From the NCBI GenBank assembly GCA_029881255.1, contig JAOUMY010000002.1, positions 1-64,000 of the forward strand: a stretch of DNA of 64,000 bases, in the 5' to 3' direction. The stretch is from Gammaproteobacteria bacterium. Lineage in GTDB: Bacteria > Pseudomonadota > Gammaproteobacteria > S012-40. Under the pieces are notes generated by a model. The model was not told the DNA's origin, made no database searches, and saw only the letters and a list, made by a program, of their open reading frames with translations. The position numbers were made by a program, and so were the translations under genes. Every line of letters starts with the position of its first letter. Positions within the stretch are counted from its first letter, which is position 1. Positions 9,005 to 17,722 of this stretch are shown here, piece after piece.

Positions 9005-9604
9005 TCACAAGATGTTATTCACATGCTCCCTCATCCGTTCGGACCAGACCTGCAAATGCGGGTAGTCGTTTAACGAGATATCCGCCATGTCCTCGAAGGT
9101 TACTACCCACGGATACAAAGCCATGTCGGCGATGGAATACTCATCGGCCAGATACTCACGCCCGGCTAAACGCTGATCCATCAGAACACAGTATTCTTTC
9201 AAATACTGTTGATTGCGCTGTAGTGCGCTATCGCTCATCTCGCCAAAGGTATCCAGCATGAGGTGACGAATGGTGCCGATGAGCACGCTGACACTGCCCG
9301 CCTCGATGATCAGCCACTTCATGGCCTCGGCGCGACGCGTGAGATCCTTGGGCAGAAATTTACCGCTCTTCTCTGCGAGGTAATAGAGGATGGCCGCAGA
9401 CTCAAACAGATCGACACCATTTTCATCATCATGAATCGCCGGTACCGTGCCCATGGGGCTAACGGCAAACAGCTCCCGCTTTTCGTCTTTGTGGCTGTGG
9501 GGGTCGATCATAATCTCCCGATAGTCCAAACCGGACTCCTTGAGCAGGATGACAATCTTGAGGATGTTGGGGCTGTTGCTGAGGATACGATAGAAATGAA
9601 TCAT
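9005..9604 (-). CDS. Glutathione S-transferase family protein
   Basis: The protein has the thioredoxin-fold N-terminal GST domain (MIHFYRILSNSPNILKIVIL, then SPMGTVPAIHD with the cis-Pro, then FESAAILYYLAE with the Glu-Ser that binds the glutathione gamma-glutamyl group). The C-terminal helical domain ends YPHLQVWSERM. These features fit cytoplasmic GSTs of the YfcG/YghU-like type, which conjugate or reduce substrates with glutathione. ATG 9604 is chosen because it follows AAGGA at good spacing; an in-frame start 18 bp upstream is less likely. Length (199 residues) is normal. The substrate is unknown. Confidence 0.85.
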   Translation of the reverse strand: MIHFYRILSNSPNILKIVILLKESGLDYREIMIDPHSHKDEKRELFAVSPMGTVPAIHDDENGVDLFESAAILYYLAEKSGKFLPKDLTRRAEAMKWLIIEAGSVSVLIGTIRHLMLDTFGEMSDSALQRNQQYLKEYCVLMDQRLAGREYLADEYSIADMALYPWVVTFEDMADISLNDYPHLQVWSERMREHVNNIL

Positions 9605-9656
9605 GGATTTTCCTTGAGCCAAGTGATTGCGAAACTTCGTAGTAGCCCTACCGATG

Positions 9657-10247
9657 TCATTGTAGCGAGGTGGATGGCAGAGTAAATACTCGGTTTAGCA
9701 CCGCATCAAAAGGAAAGGCATCACCCGGGTCCACTTTGCGCCGTTGCTTCGGGTCGCAGCGCATCATGCGCTGGTCCAGGTCCGAGTGGCGCTTGATACC
9801 GTCACGGCGGATTTCGCGGCGCTGCACAATTTCCTGCAACAGCATCACCAGTGCATCGATCTGCTTTTCCGGGAACGGGTCCTTGCCGTCCCCCTCGTTG
9901 ATTAACTCTATGGCGATAGAGCGCCTACTGTAGCTAAAGATGTGATAGGCGATCTGCGATTCGGGAATGCTGCTGCGCAGCGTGCCATCACGGTCGATCA
10001 TATAGTGGATACCGAGTTTGGGGTGTGCCTCTATTTCACGCATGTTCTGCGTCAGCGTACCTGCTCCTACCCAAATGGGTTTGCCCGTTGCTGCATCGCA
10101 AGTCGGACCACCGGTGGAATGGATCACCACCATGTCGATGGGGCCGGTGCGTGGCGGACCGTAGTTGCGGGCGTGCGTGGGAGTAGCGATGAAGAGGACA
10201 ACGAAAATGATGACAACGGTATTTCTTATTCTTGATTTTTCTGACAT
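9657..10247 (-). CDS. N-acetylmuramoyl-L-alanine amidase (Amidase_2/PGRP fold), exported
   Basis: The 196-residue protein has a signal peptide (TVVIIFVVLFIATPTHA) and then an Amidase_2 domain: VVIHSTGGPT (His43), GIHYMIDRDGT (79-89), AIELINEG, RHSDLDQR (His154) and KVDPGDAFPF (Asp173). His43, His154 and Asp173 are the expected zinc ligands. Such enzymes cut the bond between N-acetylmuramic acid and the peptide stem of peptidoglycan, usually in the periplasm during recycling (AmiD-like). No lipobox is seen, so it is probably soluble. It lies 52 bp from the GST gene on the same strand, with no functional link apparent. Confidence 0.88.
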   Translation of the reverse strand: MSEKSRIRNTVVIIFVVLFIATPTHARNYGPPRTGPIDMVVIHSTGGPTCDAATGKPIWVGAGTLTQNMREIEAHPKLGIHYMIDRDGTLRSSIPESQIAYHIFSYSRRSIAIELINEGDGKDPFPEKQIDALVMLLQEIVQRREIRRDGIKRHSDLDQRMMRCDPKQRRKVDPGDAFPFDAVLNRVFTLPSTSLQ

Positions 10248-10413
10248 AGGTTTAGCTGGCCATTAAACGGGTTCTGATGAGGACTTATATTACATCATCC
10301 TCTGGCCTTGCATACTCCCCTACTCGCAGGCCTCGATCACGGGGTAAACCTACGCATGCCCTTTTTTCAAGATCAGGCGTAGAATACGCAAAATTTCCTT
10401 GAGTTGATGCTAA

Positions 10414-10977
10414 ATGCCCAGGGTCTCCGTCTATCTCATATTCTTGCTTTTACTGTGCGTATCCGAAGTTGCGTTTTCCGAAGAGGAAAATTCAAAACCG
10501 CTGAATGGCTATTTTGTTGCTTATAGCATCGGTTGGGGTACGCCATACGGCATAGGTGCGGAGATCGGTTATCGAAAGAACTACTTTGATCTCAACTTAG
10601 GCGCGGGGGTGAATAGAAGTCATTTCAAACTGGGACTGGGCGGACGTTTGTATTCACATCCCAATCGGTGGTTTTCACCCTACCTGGGATTGAATCTCGT
10701 CCTGTCGACCAGGGGAACGCTCACGGTATCCTGGGAAGAAGATGTGGATGTGGACTACCATGTTTATGACAATATTGTGGTACACGCTAGAGGAGGTTTT
10801 CGTGCATCGTTTGGCAAGCATTGGGAGACGTTCGCAACTGTGGGCTATGGCTATGCGCTCATTCAACCCAGATTTGAATATTTATCGGGCGATCGAATAG
10901 ACGGGACAGATTTACTTGCACGTATGCTTTCTCCCGGAGGTTACGAGGTTTCGCTACTTTTCCTTCGACGATATTGA
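10414..10977 (+). CDS. Small outer-membrane beta-barrel-like protein
   Basis: The 187-residue product has a signal peptide (VYLIFLLLLCVSEVAFS) and then alternating strands rich in Gly and aromatics (YSIGWGTPYGIGAEIGYRK, LNLGAGVNRSHFKLGLGGR, ATVGYGYALIQP), typical of small barrels. The last residues (VSLLFLRRY) end in an aromatic residue, although the final Phe/Tyr strand signal is imperfect. The role is unknown; it may be a structural or porin-like protein. It stands alone, 60 bp before the ADP-ribosyltransferase gene on the same strand. Confidence 0.6.
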   Translation: MPRVSVYLIFLLLLCVSEVAFSEEENSKPLNGYFVAYSIGWGTPYGIGAEIGYRKNYFDLNLGAGVNRSHFKLGLGGRLYSHPNRWFSPYLGLNLVLSTRGTLTVSWEEDVDVDYHVYDNIVVHARGGFRASFGKHWETFATVGYGYALIQPRFEYLSGDRIDGTDLLARMLSPGGYEVSLLFLRRY

Positions 10978-11037
10978 TGGATTATCATACGAAAGATTCG
11001 ATACAGTGATCCACTTTGAATACGAGAAACCAAGACT

Positions 11038-11781
11038 ATGGTGTTTAACCCAAACAATGCCGTCGTCAGACTTTGTCTTCAGGGTATGGCGGCAGAAGAA
11101 AGCGGTACGCCCGACGTGGCAAGTGAGATCTTTCTGAAAGCCTGGAATGAAGCGAATTATGATTTCGAGAAATTTATTTCGGCTCATTACGTGGCTAAAA
11201 GTCAAACACACGCCTCTGAGAAACTGCAATGGCTGGAAACTACCCTGAAGTTTGCGTTGAAGATCAATGACGACTCAGTTAATAGTGCCTTTTGCGCACT
11301 ATATGCCAACATTGCGAAATGTCATGAGGAATTGGGTAGTCCAGGTAAGGCAAAAGAGTTTCGTGATTTATCGACAACATTTAAATATAAAATCACCGAC
11401 CAAGGCCCGTTTTATCACGGCACGCGGGCTGATTTAAAAATTGGCGATGAATTATTGCCGGGGAAAAATTCAAACTACGAGCAAGAACTCGTGATGAATC
11501 ATATTTACTTCACCGCCATTGTCAATGGCGCTGGGCTCGCCGCTGCTCTGGCAAATGGCGATGGCGCAGAACGTATCTATATTGTCGAGCCTATGGGGCC
11601 GTTTGAAAACGATCCCAATGTAACGGACAAGAAATTTCCAGGTAATCCAACTCGCTCGTATCGTTCTCAGTCGCCTTTAAAAATAGTGGGGGAAGTGGCG
11701 GAGTGGGAAAAACTTACACCGGAGGAATTACAGGGATGGCGTGAAAGATTGGCACGTAGTAGAGGGGGAATTATCAATTAA
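11038..11781 (+). CDS. arr: Rifampin ADP-ribosyltransferase (Arr) with helical N-terminal extension
   Basis: Residues 121-247 are a full Arr domain: GPFYHGTRADLKIGD (His127), ELVMNHIYFTA, GAGLAAALANGDGAERIYIV, DPNVTDKKFPGNPTRSYRS and LKIVGEVAEW. Known Arr enzymes transfer ADP-ribose from NAD+ to the C23 hydroxyl of rifampin and inactivate it. The first 120 residues are extra compared with the usual ~140-residue Arr and are helical with TPR-like spacing (AAEESGTPDVASEIFLKAWN, ALYANIAKCHEELGSPGKAK). The extension may bind a protein partner or alter the substrate. The gene starts at ATG 11038 in the cytoplasmic context. No mobile element or integron is seen nearby, so it looks chromosomal. Confidence 0.87.
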   Translation: MVFNPNNAVVRLCLQGMAAEESGTPDVASEIFLKAWNEANYDFEKFISAHYVAKSQTHASEKLQWLETTLKFALKINDDSVNSAFCALYANIAKCHEELGSPGKAKEFRDLSTTFKYKITDQGPFYHGTRADLKIGDELLPGKNSNYEQELVMNHIYFTAIVNGAGLAAALANGDGAERIYIVEPMGPFENDPNVTDKKFPGNPTRSYRSQSPLKIVGEVAEWEKLTPEELQGWRERLARSRGGIIN

Positions 11782-11964
11782 GGTATCGTCGTCACTTCCT
11801 GTACCCTTCTATACGCCTTTCGATCAATTGGAATCAAATTAATTCTCGTAGCGATAAAAGGGAAAGTTGTTGAATTTTCCTGTATACCAAATTCAGAACG
11901 CAGAGTGCCTTTATTAGTAGCCTATATTCCCTATTCCTCACCGTTCTGTGCTGACTCGAAAAAA

Positions 11965-12588
11965 TCAGTGCAGCTCGATCAGGTGATTGGGTAATTCGTT
12001 CGGGTTGCGCGCCGGTGAGGGAAAGTGTTGTTGCAGCTTTTCACCACACTGTTCGATGGCGCGGATAAAGCCCTTACCATACTCGTCGTTTTTGACGTGT
12101 AGGATAAAGTCGTCGACGATGATCTGCCAGGTGTTGCTATCGACGACATCGTTAATGCCCTTGTCGGCGATAATTTCCACATAGTGTTCGGCGGCGGAAA
12201 CAAAGATCAAAATACCGGTGTGTTCGCGTGTGGTGTGCAGGTTTTGCGTAACGAACAACTCGCGCGCGTAACGTGCGGCGCGTTGGTGTTTGACGCGGCG
12301 TGGAATCAGACGCATTTTTATCGCCGGAATACGAAACAGGCCGTTACAGATAAAAAACGTTGCGACCTGCGCGGTGTAGATAACGGAGTAATCGACCCAG
12401 GCATTGCTGAGCATGAGCAAGCCCGGAACAAGCAAGGCGATCAATGCCGCCCACATAATCGGAATAAACAGATATTCATCACTGGCTCTGGCGATGACGG
12501 TTACCAACTCGCCACTGGTTTTCGACTCGGCCTGTTCAATGGCCGCGCGTATACCTTGTCTGTCTACATCGTTAATCAATACGGACAC
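11965..12588 (-). CDS. TPM-domain membrane protein, third gene of lemA operon
   Basis: The 207-residue protein has a TPM domain split around two membrane helices. It starts VSVLINDVDRQGIRAAIEQA with KTSGELVTVIAR, then helices (YLFIPIMWAALIALLVPGLL and an Ile/Phe-rich segment), then LFVTQNLHTTREHTGILIFV and YVEIIADKGI. GTG 12588 is chosen because it follows AGGAGG at good spacing and lies one base after the upstream stop; a longer in-frame start would lie inside the Gly-rich tail of the neighbour. TPM proteins are often co-encoded with LemA and linked to membrane homeostasis; the exact activity is unclear. Confidence 0.75.
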   Translation of the reverse strand: MSVLINDVDRQGIRAAIEQAESKTSGELVTVIARASDEYLFIPIMWAALIALLVPGLLMLSNAWVDYSVIYTAQVATFFICNGLFRIPAIKMRLIPRRVKHQRAARYARELFVTQNLHTTREHTGILIFVSAAEHYVEIIADKGINDVVDSNTWQIIVDDFILHVKNDEYGKGFIRAIEQCGEKLQQHFPSPARNPNELPNHLIELH

Positions 12589-12589
12589 C

Positions 12590-13450
12590 TTACCATCCTC
12601 CTGAGGCACCGCCGCCACCGAATGAGCCACCACCGCCGGAAAATCCGCCGCCATCACCACTGCCGGAACTTCCTCCACCGAAGCCACCACCGCCACCGGG
12701 ACGGACCCAACTGCCGCGCTCGGCGATACGGGTAAAGGAAAATACCAGAAAATAAACCAGGCCGTAGATAATCGCTACACCGATATCGGCCTGCGTCGTA
12801 CCGAAATACACAATAGCTGCCGACGACAACGGCGCCACCACGATATAAGGTAGAAAGGTATTGACGATGGAAGCGATAACCAACACGATGATGGCGAATG
12901 TCAGCATCTGGCCGTATACGTCTTCCATCGTCGATGTGTTGTTCAGGGGCAGTGCCTCGGTATTGTCGCCAAGTACATCGACTATCGCACGCGTGCCCTG
13001 CACGATGCCATTGCTCATATCACCCGCGCGAAAACGTGGCGTGACGATCTTATCAATAATCTGCTTGGCAAGAATGTCGGTGAGCACGCCTTCCAGACCG
13101 TAACCGACCTCGATGCGCATGCGTCTCTCGTTCGGCGCAATGATAAACAGCACACCATTGTTTTTGTCTTTCTGGCCAATACCCCAGTGACGACCGAGTT
13201 GATAACCGTAGTCGGCAATGTCATAGCCCTGTAGCGAAGCGAGTGTGACCACCACGACCTGATTGCCGGTCTCTTTCTCGTGATGGGCAAGTAAGACGTC
13301 AAGCTGATCACTGACGCTTTCAAGCAGACCGGCCTGGTCGACGACGCGGCCGGTGAGCTTTGGAAAATCCGGCGCGGCAAACGTTGCTGTGCTTAACAGA
13401 CACAGCAACGTTAGCAAAAGACCAAACCGTGTGCGCTGTCTTGAGATCAT
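12590..13450 (-). CDS. TPM-domain (YgcG-like) membrane protein with Gly-rich tail
   Basis: The 286-residue protein has a signal peptide (LLLTLLCLLSTATFAAPDFP), a TPM domain at about residues 30-150 (TGRVVDQAGLLES, GNQVVVVTLASLQGYDI, NGVLFIIAPNERRMRIEVGYG, LTDILAKQIIDKIVTPRFR), two to three membrane helices (165-245) and a low-complexity Gly/Ser tail (from GGGGGFGGGSS to the end). This is the standard layout of YgcG-type proteins found next to LemA. It starts one base after the lemA stop, so translation is coupled. Likely role is in the cell envelope; the mechanism is not known. Confidence 0.85.
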   Translation of the reverse strand: MISRQRTRFGLLLTLLCLLSTATFAAPDFPKLTGRVVDQAGLLESVSDQLDVLLAHHEKETGNQVVVVTLASLQGYDIADYGYQLGRHWGIGQKDKNNGVLFIIAPNERRMRIEVGYGLEGVLTDILAKQIIDKIVTPRFRAGDMSNGIVQGTRAIVDVLGDNTEALPLNNTSTMEDVYGQMLTFAIIVLVIASIVNTFLPYIVVAPLSSAAIVYFGTTQADIGVAIIYGLVYFLVFSFTRIAERGSWVRPGGGGGFGGGSSGSGDGGGFSGGGGSFGGGGASGGW

Positions 13451-13451
13451 T

Positions 13452-14036
13452 CTAAAACTTCACTTCCGGAACTGCCTGCGCCGCTTCGGAGATGGTGAAA
13501 TTCTCTTTGGGCTGCATGTCGGAATACATTAACGATGCCCAGATACGACCCGGGAAGGTGCGCAGCTCGGTGTTGTATATCTTGACTGCTTCGATGTAGT
13601 CGCGACGCGCCACGGCAATTCGATTTTCCGTGCCTTCGAGCTGCGACTGCAAGGCAATGAAGTTCTGATTCGATTTCAATTCCGGATAGCGTTCAACAAC
13701 GACCAGCAGGCGTGACAGCGCAGAACTCAGTGCATCCTGATTTGCCTGAAAGGTCTTGAACATATCCGGGTTATTGAGCACGCTCTCGTCGACCTTCATA
13801 CCCGCCACCTTTGAGCGCGCCTCGACGACGGAGGTGAGCACATCTTTTTCCTGCGCGGCAAAGCCCTTGACCGTGTTGACAAGATTGGGGATCAGATCGG
13901 TGCGGCGCTGGTACTGGTTCATCACCTGACTCCAGGCGGCCTTGGCCTGTTCGTCATAGGTCGGAATGTTGTTGATGCCGCAGCCGCTGAGTGTGGCAAG
14001 CACTATCAGCAGCAGAAATATCCGTGAATTCGACAT
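13452..14036 (-). CDS. lemA: LemA family lipoprotein
   Basis: The protein begins MSNSRIFLLLIVLATLSGCG, a lipoprotein signal with the lipobox LSGC, and carries the LemA signature (YDEQAKAAWSQVMNQYQRR, TDLIPNLVNTVKGFAAQEKD, EARSKVAG, RYPELKSNQNFIALQSQLEG, ENRIAVARRDYIEAVKIYN). ATG 14036 is chosen because it follows GAGG and gives the lipoprotein leader; an in-frame start 30 bp upstream would add a non-signal stretch. It is the first gene of a three-gene operon with two TPM proteins. LemA proteins form helical bundles at the membrane; their biochemical role is still poorly defined. Confidence 0.9.
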   Translation of the reverse strand: MSNSRIFLLLIVLATLSGCGINNIPTYDEQAKAAWSQVMNQYQRRTDLIPNLVNTVKGFAAQEKDVLTSVVEARSKVAGMKVDESVLNNPDMFKTFQANQDALSSALSRLLVVVERYPELKSNQNFIALQSQLEGTENRIAVARRDYIEAVKIYNTELRTFPGRIWASLMYSDMQPKENFTISEAAQAVPEVKF

Positions 14037-14218
14037 TGTTGTCCCTCGCGTAATAGAGTCTTGCATTACTTTACCCTAGACAGCCGTTAATGCAAAAGGA
14101 TGGCTTTATGTATAGTGGAAGCCGCCTTGTCCTACTTCTATTTTTACTTTTTTAACTAAAGAAACCTCCATTATTAAGTACACATCAAAGCGGCAATGAA
14201 CTTTACTGTAAAAACTTT

Positions 14219-15172
14219 CTACATGCCTGCTCTTTCGTAAAATAGGTAGGCAAGATTGGCGTTTCTCCCTGCAAGTTGTTCGAAGTTTACCAAGTGCTTG
14301 TAGCCTGATTGATCGAGTGATTTTATAGCATCTTGTAACTCCGTCATCTCATCCACTGCTTTGCTCATATGACTGTCAATCATGGCAAGATAAGAACGAG
14401 TTGGAAACTCAAATGCTTCCAGGCTTGCTGGTTGTCCATGACCAGGAATAAAGACGATATCTTGGTATTGTTTGAGTGCATCGTATGCAGCGAGCCAATT
14501 TTTTACATCGCTTACGTCGAGTATTGCCAGCAAACGCTCGCTATAAAGAAGGTCACCTGTGTAAACCAACTTGTCATTAGGAATCTCAACGATCAATTGA
14601 GCCGGGGTATGGGCGGCACCCATGTGTCGTATATGAATGTCCAGGTTCCCCAGATCTAATGTAATATCATCTTCAATAATACGTGTTGGTTTTTTCGGCA
14701 ATTTGACGTCACTGGGTTTCTTCTTGAGTATATTTTCAATCGCCATCGCGAATAAATTACCAGAGGCCTCCATACGTGCAACTGAGTTTTTGTGAGCTAT
14801 CGTCTCTGCTCCCGAAGCTGCAAATACGTCGTTGCCCATATACCTATGCGGTTGCGAGCTGGTATTGATTGCGTAACGTATGGGTAAAGGAGTGATTTTC
14901 CTAATGTGCCCAAGCATTTCCTTCGCCATTTCCGGTGTATAACCGGTATCAATTACCGCTACCGCGCTAGAACCAACCACAAACACGAGATTCATGCGAT
15001 AGCCGTGGTTCTTTTCACTTGGTCCTTCAAGTGGCCCAATCCAGGCGTAGACATGTTGGGACAATTTTTGAGGTGACGGTAAAATGCTGGTGCTTGCGAC
15101 AACAGAGTTGCCTAGAAGCAAAAGCAAGACGACAGTGACTGGAACAATAAGTACAAATTTGGTGCTAGACAT
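14219..15172 (-). CDS. MBL-fold protein, exported, with degenerate metal site
   Basis: The 317-residue protein has a signal peptide (KFVLIVPVTVVLLLLLGNSV) and a metallo-beta-lactamase fold (NLVFVVGSSAVAVIDTGYTP; later GAAHTP with His188, YTGDLL with Asp207, FIPGHGQP with His245). At the place where the family has HxHxDH, residues 105-110 read SSQPHR (context INTSSQPHRYMGN), so four of the usual ligands are changed while the other three are kept. The scaffold resembles periplasmic MBL-type hydrolases of the quinoprotein-linked type. It may bind one metal, bind another way, or be non-catalytic. Single gene; the chromate-resistance remnant lies just upstream on the other strand. Confidence 0.8.
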   Translation of the reverse strand: MSSTKFVLIVPVTVVLLLLLGNSVVASTSILPSPQKLSQHVYAWIGPLEGPSEKNHGYRMNLVFVVGSSAVAVIDTGYTPEMAKEMLGHIRKITPLPIRYAINTSSQPHRYMGNDVFAASGAETIAHKNSVARMEASGNLFAMAIENILKKKPSDVKLPKKPTRIIEDDITLDLGNLDIHIRHMGAAHTPAQLIVEIPNDKLVYTGDLLYSERLLAILDVSDVKNWLAAYDALKQYQDIVFIPGHGQPASLEAFEFPTRSYLAMIDSHMSKAVDEMTELQDAIKSLDQSGYKHLVNFEQLAGRNANLAYLFYERAGM

Positions 15173-15243
15173 GCCTATCTCCTTGATTATTTACAGTATT
15201 TATTCTTTCCAGAAACTATATTATAAATACTACGCAAACGTAA

Positions 15244-15645
15244 CATATATTACGTCATGTGTGGATAGACCGAGTTGCCTGCGCTTGGTTGATTCAACGA
15301 TTTATTGATAAACAAGCGACATTTATTTGGCTGGATAAACCAGAGGAATGTCCGCAAGATGCGCTCGGATTTGACTTTAACGGGGCGCAATTTACGCATG
15401 CAGGAGATAAAGTCAGTTTTGAAGTGCTTATGTTTAATTTTCATCTTGAGAATATTCCTGGCCTAAAGCAAATAGCCGATATTATTCATTTCCTGGATTT
15501 TGGGGGCATACCTGTTCCACAGGCCAAAGGACTTGAAACGATACTCCTCGGAGCTCGTGAACAATGAAAGGATGACGACGAGTTGCTCGGGGAAATGGCA
15601 AGAGTATTTGACTTGTTACTTAGTGCGTTTGCCAACATCAACTGA
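15244..15645 (+). pseudogene. Decayed chromate-resistance (ChrB C-terminal domain) gene
   Basis: The frame from GTG 15259 reads DRVACAWLIQRFIDKQATF, FDFNGAQFTHAGDKVSFEVL and LKQIADIIHFLDFGG, the signature of the ChrB C-terminal/chromate-resistance exported domain. Upstream the same frame gives RHVWIDRVACAWLI and hits a TAA at 15241-15243, so the usual N-terminal part is missing. Downstream an in-frame TGA (15565-15567) interrupts it, after which the same frame continues KDDDELLGEMARVFDLLLSA to TGA 15643-15645. Both lesions point to a remnant. No chrA transporter is present. Confidence 0.7.
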
Positions 15646-16246
15646 CACTGGTCCATCCGTGTCATTGTGTAACTGTCCCCTAAACTAAAGGAAACGGCCT
15701 GGCGACCTTTTTTGGATTCTTGATCTATATTGTCACACCATTAATCGCTTGATCACCGTCCCCTGCGCAACCGTCATATTCATCTCCGCCACTCGTTTGA
15801 TCAGCGGCTTGAGAGGCGATAAATGCCATCAATCATTCAGCATTCGGTATGAGTATGCAGCTAGACAACAGTGGCTGCATGGGAAAGAGGTGGGTAATAC
15901 TCCCTATACCATTTGTGAATTTATGCACAGAAAATTCTATCGTTCAAGTTTACGCTTATTTGCAAATAAGCACCGGGGTGTAATCCCCCATTTTTTCTTC
16001 ACGAAAATTTATCGCTTGAAAGCACAATCGCGCCCGAACGAACTGGCGGGTAATTTTTCTGTCTGCAAAAATAGAAAACGACTATCCGAATTTGTAATAG
16101 GATTTTTACTTATAGCCTCTTTGACTTGCCAGGGGGGATTACTTATCCGCCCGTTGAAGGCGCCGGATATACCGGTGGAAAATTGTCTGCAGCAATCGAC
16201 GACATGGAAGTGCCAAGGCTGTTGTCCTGAACATCGCCGGTAAAAA
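15646..16246. other. Gene-poor stretch with two possible gene-tail remnants
   Basis: No complete gene is convincing. On the reverse strand about 15737-15823 reads LKPLIKRVAEMNMTVAQGTV to a stop, like the end of a lost gene. On the forward strand about 16075-16224 is open without a start and ends GYTGGKLSAAIDDMEVPRLL plus a final Ser, also tail-like. I recognise neither. Together with the decayed chromate gene they mark this as a zone of gene loss. Confidence 0.35.
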
Positions 16247-17137
16247 CTAACGGCGTTTTCCCGTGGACGACAGTTCCATTTGCTGACGACGACACTCGCT
16301 CAACACCACGCCAAAGGCCACCGACACATTCAGACTCTCCACATCACCGGAACCGGGAATCGCCAGCACCACATCGGCGTTTTGCGACAGACTCCTGCTC
16401 ACACCGCTGCCTTCCGCACCCATCACGACCAGCGTACGCTCCGCGAAGCGATGGCGGTATAGCGAATCGCCAGTGGCTGCCGTGGCCACAATCGCAAAGC
16501 CCAGATCTCGTAATTGCTGCAGATCCTTATCGCGGTTGGATACGGCGACCAGATCCACATGCTCTGCCCCGCCTTCCGCCACGCGACAGGCCGAAGGCGA
16601 CATTGCAGGCAGACGACCTCTTTCGCCAACGACGTACCGCACACCAAAATGGGCGCAGGTACGCACGATGGCACCCAGGTTGTGCGGGTTCTCGACTCCA
16701 TCCAGATAGGCGATCGAAACCGGACCTTTCGTGTTTTTCAATGCATTTTTTAGCTGCACGACGCTAACACTTTCCTTCTCATGCGCCAGCACGCAAACGC
16801 CCTGATGGTGAGTCGCCTCGGTAAGCTTCTCCAGATCGAGATCCTCCACCACATGGTATGCCTTACGATTAGCCGCCGCCCATTTCAGCATTGGCCCGAA
16901 CTGCTTTACACGCTCCTCGGTAATATAAATACGGATGACGTCCGCAGGCCGGCGTTTCCAGATCTCAAGACAGGCGGCAGTACCGTAGTACTTTATCTCG
17001 CGCGCGGTGGGGCGCTCGGGGGCCCTGTCATGAGACTTGTTCCGGGCACGAACCTGGGTATAGGGATTCGGGGCTAATTTCTTTTTGGGGCGCTGGTTCA
17101 CGATACAGGTCTCAGATGACAGATATATGGTGGGCAT
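16247..17137 (-). CDS. SpoU/TrmH-family tRNA/rRNA 2'-O-methyltransferase
   Basis: The 296-residue protein has an N-terminal extension rich in Lys/Arg (PKKKLAPNPYTQVRARNKSH), a substrate-binding domain (TAREIKYYGTAACLEIWKRR, ITEERVKQFGP, HHQGVCVLA) and the SPOUT methyltransferase domain: motif 1 LDGVENPHNLGAIVRTCAHF, motif 2 LVVMGAEGSGVS, motif 3 LAIPGSGDVESLNVSVAFGV. These fit cytoplasmic 2'-O-ribose methyltransferases that use SAM through a knotted fold. The length and N-terminal extension resemble YfiF of enterobacteria, whose RNA target is not settled. It is a single gene, divergent from the 17168 reading frame with only 30 bp between them. Confidence 0.88.
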   Translation of the reverse strand: MPTIYLSSETCIVNQRPKKKLAPNPYTQVRARNKSHDRAPERPTAREIKYYGTAACLEIWKRRPADVIRIYITEERVKQFGPMLKWAAANRKAYHVVEDLDLEKLTEATHHQGVCVLAHEKESVSVVQLKNALKNTKGPVSIAYLDGVENPHNLGAIVRTCAHFGVRYVVGERGRLPAMSPSACRVAEGGAEHVDLVAVSNRDKDLQQLRDLGFAIVATAATGDSLYRHRFAERTLVVMGAEGSGVSRSLSQNADVVLAIPGSGDVESLNVSVAFGVVLSECRRQQMELSSTGKRR

Positions 17138-17167
17138 AATTTACGCGATTTTCGATAGTCGGCGAAA

Positions 17168-17722
17168 GTGGGTTTGGAAAAAAGTAATCTTGCCGACTGT
17201 ACTCTTTTTCCCGAGAATGCCTGTGTTGGTTTAACGACTCACATTACGCTGAACGGCGAAATCCCCGAAATTATAATTTGTTATGCCCCCTGTGCAATGA
17301 AGCTGGATTTGTCCGCATACGACGGCGCGGGTGGATTTGTCGAAAAGGGGCATATTAGGGCTCTTGATCGCGCGCAGCTTGAAGGCGCGGGAAATTTCGT
17401 CTCACTGGAAAACGACTTTCTCGCGAGTTTCCGAGGTAAAGGTGTGGGCGTAGTGTATCTCGATGACCCCATGTCCATCGCCTGGGAACGACATCTAAAC
17501 GATCTTCTACTCTGTGATGATCAGACATTCCTTGCCGACGAAATGAGTAACGTTGAGTATGCACTGGCGCAACTGGTACGTAGTCTCTGGGGAATACTGG
17601 TTTATCAAAATCGTCTTCGGTGGAGACAGGGAAAATCTCATGCCTACCTGGTCCTTCCTCGTCAATTTCATGTCCGACAAGACCAGGCTCGACAAACACG
17701 ATCTGAAGGCGAAGAAACCTGA
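17168..17722 (+). CDS. Hypothetical protein, possibly disrupted near its end
   Basis: An open frame of 184 codons from GTG 17168 contains CTLFPENACVGLTTHITLNG, VEKGHIRALDRAQLEGAGNF and LENDFLASFRGKGVGVVYLD, a composition that looks coding on this strand. I recognise no family. From about codon 140 the sequence becomes Arg/Gln-rich (RLRWRQGKSHAYLVLPRQF), while a more protein-like frame opens one base over (17640-17846). A single indel around 17560-17640 would join the two, so this may be a frameshifted gene. Several reverse frames in the same place look like shadows. Confidence 0.35.
   Translation: MGLEKSNLADCTLFPENACVGLTTHITLNGEIPEIIICYAPCAMKLDLSAYDGAGGFVEKGHIRALDRAQLEGAGNFVSLENDFLASFRGKGVGVVYLDDPMSIAWERHLNDLLLCDDQTFLADEMSNVEYALAQLVRSLWGILVYQNRLRWRQGKSHAYLVLPRQFHVRQDQARQTRSEGEET

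Noticed and set aside
12590-12696. Longer N-terminus for the third gene of the lemA operon
   Set aside because: It would read the Gly-rich repeat DNA of the neighbour in another frame (Val/Ala-rich product); GTG 12588 has a good ribosome site.
15749-16243. Forward open frame of 164 codons
   Set aside because: Composition is not protein-like (many Arg/Cys/His, no periodicity), no ribosome site, and two better tail-like frames overlap it in other frames.
17281-17699. Three reverse frames (up to 114 codons) at the unknown locus
   Set aside because: Pro/Arg/Ser-rich products typical of antisense shadows of the forward frames; no starts with ribosome sites.
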